DNA from: Anodontia alba
Lineage: Eukaryota; Mollusca; Bivalvia; Lucinida; Lucinidae
Length of the DNA: 64,000 nt
Assembly (NCBI GenBank): GCA_964016985.1
Contig: OZ024827.1
Coordinates: 75,712,953 to 75,776,952 of the forward strand
Reading direction: 5' to 3'
The position numbers and the translations under genes are program-made. Of the stretch, positions 33,770-43,848 are shown in pieces; position 1 is the first letter of the stretch; each line of letters starts with the position of its first letter. The notes under the pieces are model-generated. The model was not told the DNA's origin and did no database searches. It saw only the letters and a list, made by a program, of their open reading frames with translations.

Positions 33770-33946
33770 CCACATCTATGCACAAATTTAGCGGACGACA
33801 GTGTGGTGATATTTTATTATTTTTCCCAGAAAACATGCTTTGACAATTTGCAGGAAACGTCAAAGCATGTTCTCTTGGAAAAATAAGAAAAAAAAAAAAA
33901 ATTCAAAATGCCTGCTGCTGATTTTTCCCGGCATGCTAAGCATTAA
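33766..33946. mobile_element. TTAA-flanked MITE abutting the previous one
   Basis: TTAA at 33766-33769 (shared) and 33943-33946. The centre is CCCAGAAAACATGCTTTGAC / GTCAAAGCATGTTCTCTTGG; the right end is CCCGGCATGCTAAGCA. Family of 7464. Confidence 0.8.
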
Positions 33947-34139
33947 AATATATGTGAAAAACAAAGAGTCAGTTCAGCTCGCACAGACTGATCACATCTG
34001 TACTGTTCGTTTGGAGAAAAAATTGAAGTTGAAATGTGAAGGCTGTGATCCAGGGGCCGATTCAGAGGGGTTCGTGGGAGGGGTTCAGTCGAACACCTTC
34101 GTTATCATGGGAAAGTTTGGATATATATTTGGGATGCCA

Positions 34140-34345
34140 TTTTTACCCTAATGTTCACACTCCTTACTCGTTACCTTGTACTTCTCTTCAACAAGACTTT
34201 TTACAACATGTGAATGTGTGTAAAATTGCTGGGTGAGTTGCAAATAGTGTACACCCTGATCAGAGACGCCGTCCTCTGCCACGTCTGATTTGAGTCTTCA
34301 CTGTTTGCTCAGGCCTCTCTGTCAGAAAATGCATAGTAAGGCAAT
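34140..34345. repeat. Core-palindrome relic
   Basis: AATAGTGTACACCCTGATCA and GTCTGATTTGAGTCTTCACT with GCTCAGGCCTCTCTGTC, like the right arm of the 1808 family. A run of 14 C follows at about 34361-34374. Confidence 0.5.
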
Positions 34346-34462
34346 TTGATCAAATCGACCCCCCCCCCCCCCTTAGAAATCATCCTGAATCCGCCCTTGT
34401 GATCTCATATGCGCTTAGGTCCCATTTAACGTCACGTTGCTTCCATTTACTAGACCACGTAC

Positions 34463-34711
34463 CACACTTCCTGACTGGACAATAGTCCCATATTTTTGAT
34501 CCATCGTTCTCCGGCGACGTGTAGCACCAGGGAGCATCTTGATGTCCCCGGGGATTCCGGCAGTAGTTTTCCTCCAGTCCGTCATAGGGGTATCGTTCTG
34601 GTGTGACGCCATGTACGTGATGCTGCCAGTCTACGCATGCGCGTCCGTTGCTTGTATAGTTCACTGGTCCTCTGTATGACATTCCATTATCATAGAGAGT
34701 TGAACATGTTG
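34463..34711 (-). CDS. Kringle-domain exon
   Basis: Minus-strand exon after the acceptor TTTTCACTATTACAG and before the donor GTACGT; 249 bp with phase 1 at both ends, the usual arrangement for a shuffled extracellular domain. It encodes one kringle of about 82 residues with all six Cys in order: CSTLYDNG, ACVDWQHH, NYCRNP, PWCYT, DYCPVRKCG. The family hallmarks ENYCRNP and APWCYT are present. Kringles are disulfide-bonded binding modules of secreted or membrane-anchored proteins (proteases, receptors). The rest of the protein is not identified; the Cys-rich exon at 27033-26802 and the candidate at 37515-37308 are on the same strand. Confidence 0.88.
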
Positions 34712-34764
34712 CTGTAATAGTGAAAACAGTTTTTCTTTCTTCATAAACTGCCATACGGCCTCGT

Positions 34765-35030
34765 GGGCATTCTAAGCAGGTCTTACTGGGTAGAAGACAG
34801 TACTAACCAAGTAAGCATTCTATATGAATCTTCAGCGGGCCGTTATCGGCCCGTCAGGGTAGCTGACGTGCCGATAACGGCCCGCTATAGAATTATAAAG
34901 AATGCTCGATGGGAAGCTATGTGGTTAAAATGTCTTACTCAAGGGCACAACACTTGATGTTCGCGGAGATCGAACCCGCTACCTCTCGATCTCCAGTCCC
35001 ATGATTTACCTCTGCACCACAGCGCTTATG
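34765..35030 (-). mobile_element. tRNA-derived SINE relic with nested palindrome
   Basis: On the minus strand a tRNA-like head (A-box-like GTGGTGCAGAGG; B-box GGGTTCGATCTCC) is followed by TGTTGTGCCCTTGAGTAAGA, a block found in central domains of several animal SINEs. It differs from the SINE at 590. The palindrome 34807-34912 is inserted in its 3' part. Confidence 0.65.
34807..34912. mobile_element. CCAAGTAAGCATTC palindrome, second copy
   Basis: The GC-rich centre CGGGCCGTTATCGGCCCGTC and complement, with GCATTCTATA / TATAAAGAATGC arms, match 17641-17745. Confidence 0.78.
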
Positions 35031-35082
35031 ATATCTTGAGTCCTGAAAGATCCGTCGCGATCGGAAGGGTACGCTTTAAAAG

Positions 35083-35285
35083 TTAACTCTAAAAGCACCA
35101 AGCAAAATTTGTCGCAGACGATATTCTTTTGAGTTTTCATAGGAAATAAGTCTTGACATAGAATATGAATCGTCTATGGCAGACGATTTACATCACATAT
35201 CAAGACTTATTTTCTATGAAAAAACGAATTTAAAAATATTTATGTGTTGTCTGCTGCAGTTGTGATAGGCACTTTAAGGGTTAAT
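35083..35285. mobile_element. TTAA-flanked MITE, CTCTAAAAGCACC family
   Basis: TTAA at 35083-35086 and 35282-35285. Ends CTCTAAAAGCACCAAG and GGCACTTTAAGGG. The centre is AAATAAGTCTTGACATAGAA / CATATCAAGACTTATTTTCT. It shares its ends with 33523 but has a different centre. Confidence 0.82.
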
Positions 35286-35338
35286 GTTTACAAATGTTCC
35301 TGTATCCTGACCATTTATTCTAACCCTCTCTCTCCCTA

Positions 35339-35339
35339 C

Positions 35340-35372
<33 letters not shown>

Positions 35373-35563
35373 TCAACAACAAACTATAGTTGACGCCTGT
35401 CATCTCGAAGTCCAAGGGACTCTTTGAAATACTTTGAGATATCCGTACCGCGACATATCAGATTTGCAGAATTGAGGAAAAAAATAAATCGAACAAAAGA
35501 GACATATTGAAAATATTGTGAAAAAGAGAAGAAATTGCTCCTGAATATTAATAGTGTTACTGC

Positions 35564-35596
<33 letters not shown>

Positions 35597-35617
35597 TATT
35601 ATTATTATTATTATTAT
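35339..35617. repeat. Simple repeats and pogo-like relic
   Basis: A (CAA)n tract at 35339-35383, then TAGTTGACGCCTGTCATCTC through GAGAAGAAATTGCTCCTGAA, the left half of a 6698-type element (about 35386-35545), and an (AAT)n run turning into (ATT)n at 35566-35617. Confidence 0.75.
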
Positions 35618-35829
35618 CTATTGACTGATTGGCTTTCATTATAGTGTCCTTTATATTTTCTGGTCCTTTTCTGAACTTCGAACCATTTTTTCGATTTTTG
35701 AAAATTTACATGAGGGTGACTGATGAGTCCTAATTAGCCGAAACTAGATAGTCTGGCTCAGACGACTGGAAACTTCAGCTGTTTTCAATTTTGTGGGTGT
35801 GTTCATTGCTCGATCATTCGTTTTAGAAT

Positions 35830-36276
35830 CTATGTCACGTGGTGTTTTGGAAGGGTGCGCACTTTTTTCAACGTTACAATCGCTCGATTCAAGGTAAGAA
35901 ATTACATTTTTCTCAGATTGTATCCAACCGATTTTCACAAAACAAAATACATCGCATATTCGAATATGAGCACTATTCATAAACATACAGCGTATTCATA
36001 TTCTCAGTATTTGCAAACATTCGAAGCAAATGTAATTTTCGCGACGGAAATGTTTGAAGTGTTCACACTTACATTTGCTTCGAATGTTTGCAAATACTGC
36101 ACGCAGGATTTAAAAGAGCTGTATATTTATGAAAAGTGCTCATATTCGGATATGCGATGCACTTTGTTTAACGAAAATTGGTTGGATATAACCTGAGAAA
36201 AGTCAATTTCCTTACCTTGAATCGAACGTTAAAAAAAGAGTGACCTTTCAAAAAAAAAAAAAAATGCGTGACATAG
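35830..36276. mobile_element. 447 bp foldback palindrome
   Basis: CTATGTCACG at the left and CGTGACATAG at the right. Inner arms include CGATTCAAGGTAAGAAATTA / CAATTTCCTTACCTTGAATC, CCAACCGATTTTC / GAAAATTGGTTGG and CATTCGAAGCAAATGTAATT / ACATTTGCTTCGAATGTTTG around a short centre near 36045. No other copy is in the window. Confidence 0.85.
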
Positions 36277-36287
36277 CCACCTTGTAT

Positions 36288-36518
36288 TTAACCCATTTTA
36301 TTCTGGAGACCCACCAAAAGGGGTCACTGGCAAACAGGGCAGACCCTGATCAGATTCTGCGTTCTGTGGCGTCTGATCAGGGTCTACACTGTTTGCATTA
36401 AATACAAGAAATTCTATAAAACATAATTATAATAGAAATTAACACCAGACACCTGCTATTGGAAATAGACCGGTCCAAAGAGTTGTGGTAGAAGAGTCCA
36501 CACGACGTAAATGGGCTA
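36288..36518. mobile_element. TTAA-type MITE, chimeric arms
   Basis: Left TTAA (36288-36291) and end CCCATTTTATTCTGGAGACC like 9038. The right arm CTGCTATTGGAAATAGACCG...AAATGGGCTAA resembles the 15326/21951 family. The core is GGGCAGACCCTGATCAGATT / TCTGATCAGGGTCTACACTG. Confidence 0.78.
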
Positions 36519-37300
36519 AAACTTCGTGTACTTACATGTAAAAAAGCATTGTCCTGTCACCAAATCAAGGCAGAAAACAAAGGTAATGATAAATTCCAGT
36601 GCCATTTTCTAGGTATGTGTTGTAATACGTTATAGGACGTGACTGAATGGTAATGTTATTTTATCTAGCACCTGCTTCTAATCGTGCTCAAGATAATAAC
36701 TTTATGGAGACGTTCCCTTAAAATACATTAATAGCAACAAGAAAAAAGAGGCCTTAATATCACAAGCGAACAGCAAAGGTCCGTAATGAACAGAAAGGTC
36801 CAGATCAGCGCAGTCTAATCTGGACTTTTGCTGTTCATCAGTATAGCGTCTGCAATATCAAACTATTTTGTAAGAGGGCATTGGAGCCCGTGGTAAGAAC
36901 CCGCATGCGTAAGCTGATCTTGACCATTACTGTCTGCATATGCGATTACGTTTCTTTTTATGATGCTGCTCTTTTTTCCTTATTTTCCCCTAAAAAATAA
37001 GAATGTATTTCATTCGAGTTGTCGTTCATAAATGAACACACTTCAAAGGGAGAGTACTCTTAATTTGAAAATTCTACCCTTCTAAAAAGAGAGAACACGC
37101 AAGCAGAAAATAATTCGATTCCCTGGTATATGAATGGGACTATATGCACATTCCCTGGTGCCCGAATTCCGTCTCCTGGAGAGAAGTTTTAGGAGAGAGA
37201 CAAACACTTTCAGGGTGATCTCCCATGAGTGCGTATTCATTCACCTCGAATGGTGAACCAAGATTCGAGGGAAAAAATAAGCATCAGTCGAAATAAATCA
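36519..37300. repeat. Mostly unrecognised, with one palindromic relic
   Basis: AAAGGTCCAGATCAGCGCAG / CTAATCTGGACTTTTGCTGT (36796-36840) and related sequence to about 36960 match the 3662 family. The rest shows weak GAAAGAATT-type words only. Confidence 0.45.
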
Positions 37301-37307
37301 AATAAAC

Positions 37308-37515
37308 CTGGCCGATTGTGCAGGGGCACGGTGCCGTTGAGTATGGGAAGACAGTCGCTGGGTCCATTCGTTTGTCACAGTGAGCATATTTCCAAAGATA
37401 TTGAAGGTCAACAAATCTTGCGATCGAGCCCAGCGCGCAACGTTTATGTAACGTCGCATCAACGTCAGCACAGCAATGATAGAAGTAAATTGTATCTCTT
37501 TTTTTTAGTTTTTGC
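37308..37515 (-). CDS. Possible exon of a minus-strand gene
   Basis: The minus strand has an AG acceptor in TATATATAG, an open frame across about 69 codons that is less AT-biased than its surroundings (HCCADVDATLHKRCALGS, WKYAHCDKRMDPATVFP, APCPCTIGQ), and a donor CAG|GTTTAT. Seven Cys would suit a secreted protein. No domain is recognised and the acceptor has a poor pyrimidine tract. Phase 0 at its end does not fit the kringle exon directly. A chance frame is possible. Confidence 0.25.
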
Positions 37516-37558
37516 CTATATATAATAAAAAGATAATTTGTCAGGAACATAGATAAAC

Positions 37559-37605
37559 ACGTATCAGGAATAATAATAATAATAATAGTAATAATAATAA
37601 TAACT
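37559..37605. repeat. (AAT)n microsatellite
   Basis: Imperfect AATAATAAT run with AGT interruptions. The following 37606-38090 holds nothing recognised. Confidence 0.85.
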
Positions 37606-38089
37606 AGAACAGATTCAATCAAACTGCTAGTTTCTATCTTTTGTTGTAGTCTGTATTTCCATGAGATCTCCGACTTCGTCCATTTTGTGACTGCAGCACA
37701 TTTGATAAGTGCTTGAACAGTAGCCATAAAACATCACCCCGTACTTTCGGCTTCCGTGTATAAATTTTCAAACCAAAACCTGGCCACTTCTATAGAGAAA
37801 TCGAGCATTTGATTTATTTAGCTTCCTGAAATATATATAACATATTATCGGTTTGACGTAGATAAGCATGTACTAGACTCATACGTCGTGTCAAGTATTG
37901 AACACTAATTCGTACTATGTATTCGGAATGTGCTCCGTTTAATGCATGTAATTGCTAGCCTTCAATCTGTGCATTCAAACAAAAGTAAATATAAAGAACA
38001 CCTGCCGGTCGAGAAGAAAATTGATTATTACCAGCTAAATATTGAGCATATTTCTACTTTGTTCACGAGCATTTCCGTATATACTTTTT

Positions 38090-38254
38090 TTACACTTTAC
38101 AAATAAGTACGACGCGTACACAGACTGGTCTGTGCAGCTACGCAGCCTGATCATGGTTTTAGTTGTCCGCTGACAGAATTGTTGAATACAGTAAAACATA
38201 CTAAATAAGTTGGCGGACAGAGAAGACCATGATCTGACTACGAGGATGCGCAGT
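38090..38254. repeat. Palindromic relic before the array
   Basis: CAGCCTGATCATGGTTTTAG / GAAGACCATGATCTGACTAC pairs of the 3662 family lie immediately left of the first 4.9 kb repeat. Confidence 0.5.
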
Positions 38255-39274
38255 ATGATCTTGGTCTTTACTATTGGTATTAGACACATGTGCACAATGA
38301 TCTGAATCTCCACTGTCCGCATACGATATAAACTTTTTCACCTATTTGAGTTTATAATAAAATAGCAACATGCAAAAAATGGGTCTTTTCGCATAGTCGG
38401 CGAAAGAAGGTGCGCATAAGCCCGCACACCAGAGTGCGCACAGACGAATCAGCGCCTTGAATCAGCGTCTTACTCTGTCCACATAGAGATTTGTTGGAAG
38501 TTGCAGAAAAATATTTGCAACACCTGACAAGACCCTGCTCTATGAGCATATGGCATATAGACATTTTCTTTTGTTCTTATACATAATAATAAACATAGTA
38601 ATAATAATAATAATAATAATAATAGTAATATGTTCTGTGATAGTTGTTGTTCCTGAACAATTTATTATGTGCAAATATCTGGTTAGGTAGAGCAAGGCAC
38701 TAATGTGAGCATATGGGGCAATGATATTTTCTTACGATCCGACAAATAATAACAATAGTGGGCGCATGAGAAAATGGCACATACCACAATTTAGCCGAGA
38801 CTGTCCTTTTTTTGCTTTCTGATTCTGTAACGCTTCGTTAAGACAACATGATTTAATACATGCCTTCCTGCATTCATGCTATGGACGGTTTAAGAGTCTA
38901 GTATGTTTGAACCTCTTTACACAGATTTAGTTTTTGTAAATGAAGAAAGACAGCATTTGGAACTACCAAAATAAGGCTGCTGCTTACTATTACTATTTTG
39001 GTGCTGTAGATTCATTAGGTGCAATGAGCGAGCCACGCGCGCTTTCAATGAAACAATATTGTGATACCAAGGAAAGGAGGTGTATGTTAGGCTCTATAAA
39101 ATATGAATAATAATCAGTAATCAATTTTTTCTTCATAAATTTTTCAAACTCAAACAAAGGCTGTGATATTATCAATAAGAATATTTACGCTGGTAACGTT
39201 AACTGAAACAAAGCAAACAATAAGTACAATGAAAACTCACACGGAAAAGGGATAAAAGTATATGTCTATAGATA

Positions 39275-39335
39275 AAAAGAAATGCCGCAGTAAGGATTCG
39301 AACCCACACGATGAGACCTGTGTCATCTTTAAAAA
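39275..39335 (-). repeat. tRNA-like B-box relic
   Basis: The minus strand reads GTGTGGGTTCGAATCCTTAC with a partial anticodon-arm-like stretch. It lies within the extra segment of the edge copy. No complete tRNA fold. Confidence 0.4.
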
Positions 39336-40499
39336 ATAGTAAAAATCCATTCGAGCACCGTGCATAAAGTAATTTGTGCTTCTTATTTTATTCATATAAC
39401 CTTATAAAGTGAATTGTTTGGTAAAGGGAGACAAATAGTTGTTTTAAACAACTCGGTCGGTCGTCTGTGATGAAAAAGACGTAAGAACTTGTCATAAGAT
39501 CCAATCCAACATTTATGGTACTAATATTCAGATAGTAATAGACAGTCCTTTTCTATTAGTCTGTTTCTATTTAAAAAAACTGAGTCTGAATGGGCAAATT
39601 TGAGGATAAATGTTACATCATCACCTACACGAAAACCATTTAATTTTAATACACGGTGCACATTTAAAACCAGCAATTCGGTGAAAAGTGTCCAATGTTA
39701 ATTTCTCCAACTAACTGGAGAGTTACTGTCCAGGTTTCTCCTGGACGCTTAACGAAACGTATACTTTCGTTCAACAACAGAATCTTTCCCGGAGGGAATG
39801 ATTCTGTAAGGGTAGTTCCCCATTTTTTTATATTTTTTTTTCTGGATGGTAGGGGACCTTTTTTGAGAACGTTTTCGGATATATATATATATATATATAT
39901 TGTGCAACATTATATTTGTTTCTAAAAACGGTACTAAGGATGCCCTTGACCTTCGACTAGGATAGTGTGTAATGGGTTTTCATGTAAATGTCTTTCAAGT
40001 TAACCTTCACATATGTCTAAAGACGCCATTGTTTGTATGGTTGCTGATATTTGGCGTTCTCTATCCTCACGCATTTCTTTCAGGAACCTTATTTTGCTGC
40101 ATATAGGATCATGGCAGTTGACATTAGACAAGCGTGATTTACAAGAATTAAATAAAATGTTTACTCTGAGAATTTTGCATACAAGGCAAACATGCGCTGA
40201 GGCACATATTTGTGGCAGTCATTTGTAGAAGCCCATCCTGAAAACGGACATTATTATTAGGCGGTTAGTTTTTGCTGTGATTTTATCATATGTCGCAATA
40301 ATTACTAAACCAAAATTACAATGTAATTTGACACTGAACCAATACATATTCTCAGGCGCCTTTACAAATGCTAAATTAATCCTTGTTCACATGAGAAGCA
40401 TATACTGTTTCAAGTAAATGCAAAGGATCTGTATAAAGTTATTAGATAGCGAGAATATCGTGCAGTCTGCATATCTCTACCGTGTTTATATATCCAATA

Positions 40500-41250
40500 A
40501 ACTGGAGCGTAGGCGGCAAATATTAAATTTGCTGCTTTCAACTAAACGCTGATTTGACCGCGTGCGTGGAATGTGCATGTTGACACGTGAGCACACAAAG
40601 CAGATCCTGAATACATAGCTCCTAACAAGAACCATTTGGTCTAGGTCTACAGTTTGCAATTCAACCAGTAGTTTTGGACGCAGTTTCGCTGCTTTCGACT
40701 AAGCGCTGATCTGACCACGTGCGTAGCATGTCCATCTGGACATATATACAAGAAAACAGCGCGGACCAAAACTAGCATAGTTTCTAAAATGAACAATTCG
40801 ATCTGGGTCTCCACAGTCTGTCATTCAAACCAGTAGTTTTGGACGCAGTTTGCTGCTTTCGACCAAACACTCACTTGATCACCTGCGTAGAATATGTATG
40901 TTGACATGTGAGTAAACAGTGCAGACCCAGATCACATAGCTCCTAAAATGAACTATTTGATATTGGTCTAAACAGTTTGCCATTCAAACCAGTAGTTTTG
41001 GACGCAGAATGGCTGCTTTTGACTAAAAGCCAGCTTGAACATGTGCATAGCCTGTGCATTTTGACACGTGACCAAACAGTGTGAACCCAGATGAGATAGC
41101 TCCTAAACTGAACCATTTGATCTGGGTCTAGACAGTGTGTCATTCAACCTTTGCCGCTTTCCACTAAATGCTGATTTGACCACGTGCGTTCAGAGTGCAT
41201 GTTGACATGTGAGTAAACAGTTTGGACCCAGATTATATAGTTCCTATAAA
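40500..41250. repeat. Internal 160 bp repeats of the 4.9 kb unit
   Basis: AGTAGTTTTGGACGCAG recurs at 40667, 40832 and 40991, with CTGATTTGACC(A/G)CGTGCGT and ACCCAGATCA-type words in each. The repeats carry degraded versions of the core palindrome. Equivalent blocks are in units 2-5. Confidence 0.85.
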
Positions 41251-41689
41251 TGTCTTGTCATTTCACTGAGATATAAATCATAAAGGACAAGAATCAGCTA
41301 AAATGTCAGCCTTGTTTTCCCAATAAACTGTGACTTGGCACTGCGTTTGGACTGTCTGTCACCAGTAGGAATGTTTTAACCCTAAACTCACCATTTAAAA
41401 CTGTGGCAACAGCATTCTAAACTATAGTTTGCTGAGAACAACAGGCTTGGCATGTTATGTGAATTGGTTGCTAGGCTAGAAACTTACCCACAGCATTATA
41501 AAAGCAGAGATTTAACTGCAGACACGCAGACTGCTCTGAGTCCTCGTGATCAGCGTATGCGACGTAGCGCTTTACGTTGCATGGCTCAATTACAAAAGGA
41601 CCCGTATATTTTATGCGAAAAGTAAGTTCCTGATCAGAGTGCGCAGATAAGATTTCGCAGGTGCGCAAGTGTTCTGGGCATACATACAC

Positions 41690-42125
41690 ACATGCATGTA
41701 TGTATACATAAAATCAGGTAAATGCATGCATTACACGAAAGCAATCAAAGATTAATGTACGCTGGCATACATGAAAGCGTGCATGCCTGGATGCATGCAT
41801 GCCCTATACATGAGCATGCATACATGTGTACGTGCGTGCGTTCATTCATCCGTTCATTCATTCATTCCTGTCTGCGCCGTGGACACTTACATGCGGACAT
41901 AAATTCATGAGAGCTAACGGACCAGCGTATGAGCATGCGTACGTGTACGTGTGTGTGCATGTACGTCTATGCACGCATGCATGCATGCATGCACGCATGT
42001 ACATAATTATTTTTACTAGTAATATTATTATTTTTTTATTATTATTAACATTATTATTATTATTATTACTATTATTAAACTATTTTTATTATAGTTATTA
42101 TGAATATGTCTTCGTCATATCTGTA
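41690..42125. repeat. CATGCATG tract and (ATT)n of the unit
   Basis: Alternating purine-pyrimidine runs such as GTACGTGTGTGTGCATGTAC and GCATGCATGCATGCATGC (41690-42005), then (ATT)n to about 42080. Repeated in each unit with small length changes. Confidence 0.88.
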
Positions 42126-43281
42126 CTAAAATTGAAACGAGACCATTTTACAACCTATTGATATGCCTAACATGTTGCTATGTAAGAGAAGCATCTGATC
42201 AGTGTCTACACTGTTTGCTGAGGCCTGCCTGTCTCAATACTTAAGGTTATTACGGTATTTACATTACCGAATGGTAGCTGATGCAGGCTTATCTGTCCAC
42301 AATTGTGAAAAGACCGATTTCTCATATTCGTGCTATTATCAGTTAGGCTTTTAGTAATAATAGTAGTTTAAATCGACATCGGAGTAAAGGGCCAACCTGG
42401 CAACTGAAACAATGGATACTCAGAACCATATATGCATCCGCACAGTCTGCACAGAGATTTCTTTTTGACGATGTTTCCCCTTAATATTCAGACGCTTCAG
42501 CTCCTAGTGTCTTCCCCTACTTGGCCTAATAAATTGGAAACGTCCATTTGGCGACCTGTTCATGTGTCCAAGAAGTGCTGGACGAGAGAATAATAATGTA
42601 GACCAAGATCAGAAGCTGCATTCTGCTTATCCAATATCGGTCTAGACTTATTATCCATGTCTGTTAGTCCGAAAACTTAGGATAAACACGGCATATTTTT
42701 TTTTTTTTGAAATGTCAAATCCTGTTTTGGAGACAATTTGCATGGAAAGCCAAATCCTGCTTTCTGGGAAAAAAAAAAAAATATCGCCAATTTGTTGTCT
42801 GCTGATTTAGCCCAGAGAGTGGTAAAGGTTAAAGAAAGAGACCATAACAATAAGGTATTTGTTTGATTAGGGAATTTCAGAGTTGTCCCAACCCCCTCCC
42901 CCACCTCCAATTCACACCCATCAAAACTCTCAAACTTGTAAAAAGTGCAATACGTCGCATGTGTACAGAAAAGACCCAAAACAGCACACGCACCCGAATG
43001 CGGGGATCGCTGGAGATCAGCCAACGACATTAAATGGTGCGCATTGCGAGAAAATAATATATACGAAACATATGAGCCTAGTACCTGCAGACCCGGTTCA
43101 AAGCTGCATTCTTTTTCAGTCGTTATTACGTTAAATAAATTAAATGTTCTATTAATGTAGGGATGTACTTCACTTTTATTTACAATAATAATTCAAGGGA
43201 GTCATAATGCGCAAAACGCACTCTAGCTCCATAATACATATAGTCAATTTTATAAAATACTTATTTTCAACACTTCTGCAT

Positions 43282-43396
43282 GTCTGTCCGTATAGGATGG
43301 AAACAAAGAGCTCTCGTCTTTTCAGTAAAGTTAAGCATCGCAAACCCGGTTAGTACTTGGATAGGTGAACGTCTTACACTATCAGCTGCTGTAGAC
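43282..43396 (+). ncRNA. 5S rRNA-like sequence, unit 2
   Basis: 115 bp (5S is about 120) starting GTCTGTCCGTATAG and ending GCTGCTGTAGAC. The 5S internal promoter blocks are conserved: AAGTTAAGCATCG at positions 47-59 and CCCGGTTAGTACTTGGATAG then GTGAACG at positions 64-90. A terminal helix of 6 bp including wobbles can form between the two ends. TATAAA stands at -31 (43251-43256) and TTTT follows directly (43397-43400). The stems between the blocks differ strongly from standard 5S, so this is more likely a 5S-derived gene or pseudogene than the working rRNA gene. Confidence 0.7.
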
Positions 43397-43809
43397 TTTT
43401 CATGTTCATTTTTTCCCCAGATTTTTTTTTGGTCGTCTTGGTCTCTACTATTGGTATATGACACATGCGCACTTTTATACGTATTTTCACGTGTTTGTTG
43501 CGCACAATGTTCTGAATCTCCACTGTTCGCATACGACATAAACTTTTTCACCTGTTTGAGCTTATAATAAAATAGCAACATGCACAATAGATCTTTTCGC
43601 ATAGGCGGCAAACGAAGGTGCGCATAAGCCCGCGCACCAGAGTGCGCGCAGACGAATCAGCGTCTTACTCTGTCCACATAGAGATTTGTTGGAAGTTACA
43701 GAAAAATATTTGCAACACCTGACCAGACCCTGCTCACGGTTACCTGTGCCAGCTCTATGAGCATATGACATATAGACATTTTCTTTTGTTCTTATACATA
43801 ATAATAAAC

Positions 43810-43848
<39 letters not shown>

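Larger units (their letters stand above)
38255..43281. repeat. Edge copy of the 4.9 kb unit
   Basis: It begins just downstream of the place where the 5S-like sequence sits in other units, so that sequence is missing. It lacks a 332 bp segment present in unit 2 at 43932-44263 and has about 661 bp (39261-39921) absent from all others. It also has more substitutions than the inner copies. Confidence 0.88.

Noticed and set aside
34380..34754. Whole 124-codon frame as the kringle coding unit
   Set aside because: The residues outside 34463-34711 lie beyond clear splice sites and lack kringle similarity; only the exon is annotated.
35855..36196. 113-codon frame inside the foldback
   Set aside because: The two halves of the frame are inverted copies of each other's DNA; no conserved motif.
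43282..43396. Functional ribosomal 5S gene
   Set aside because: The promoter blocks match but the stems differ too much from standard 5S; kept only as 5S-like.
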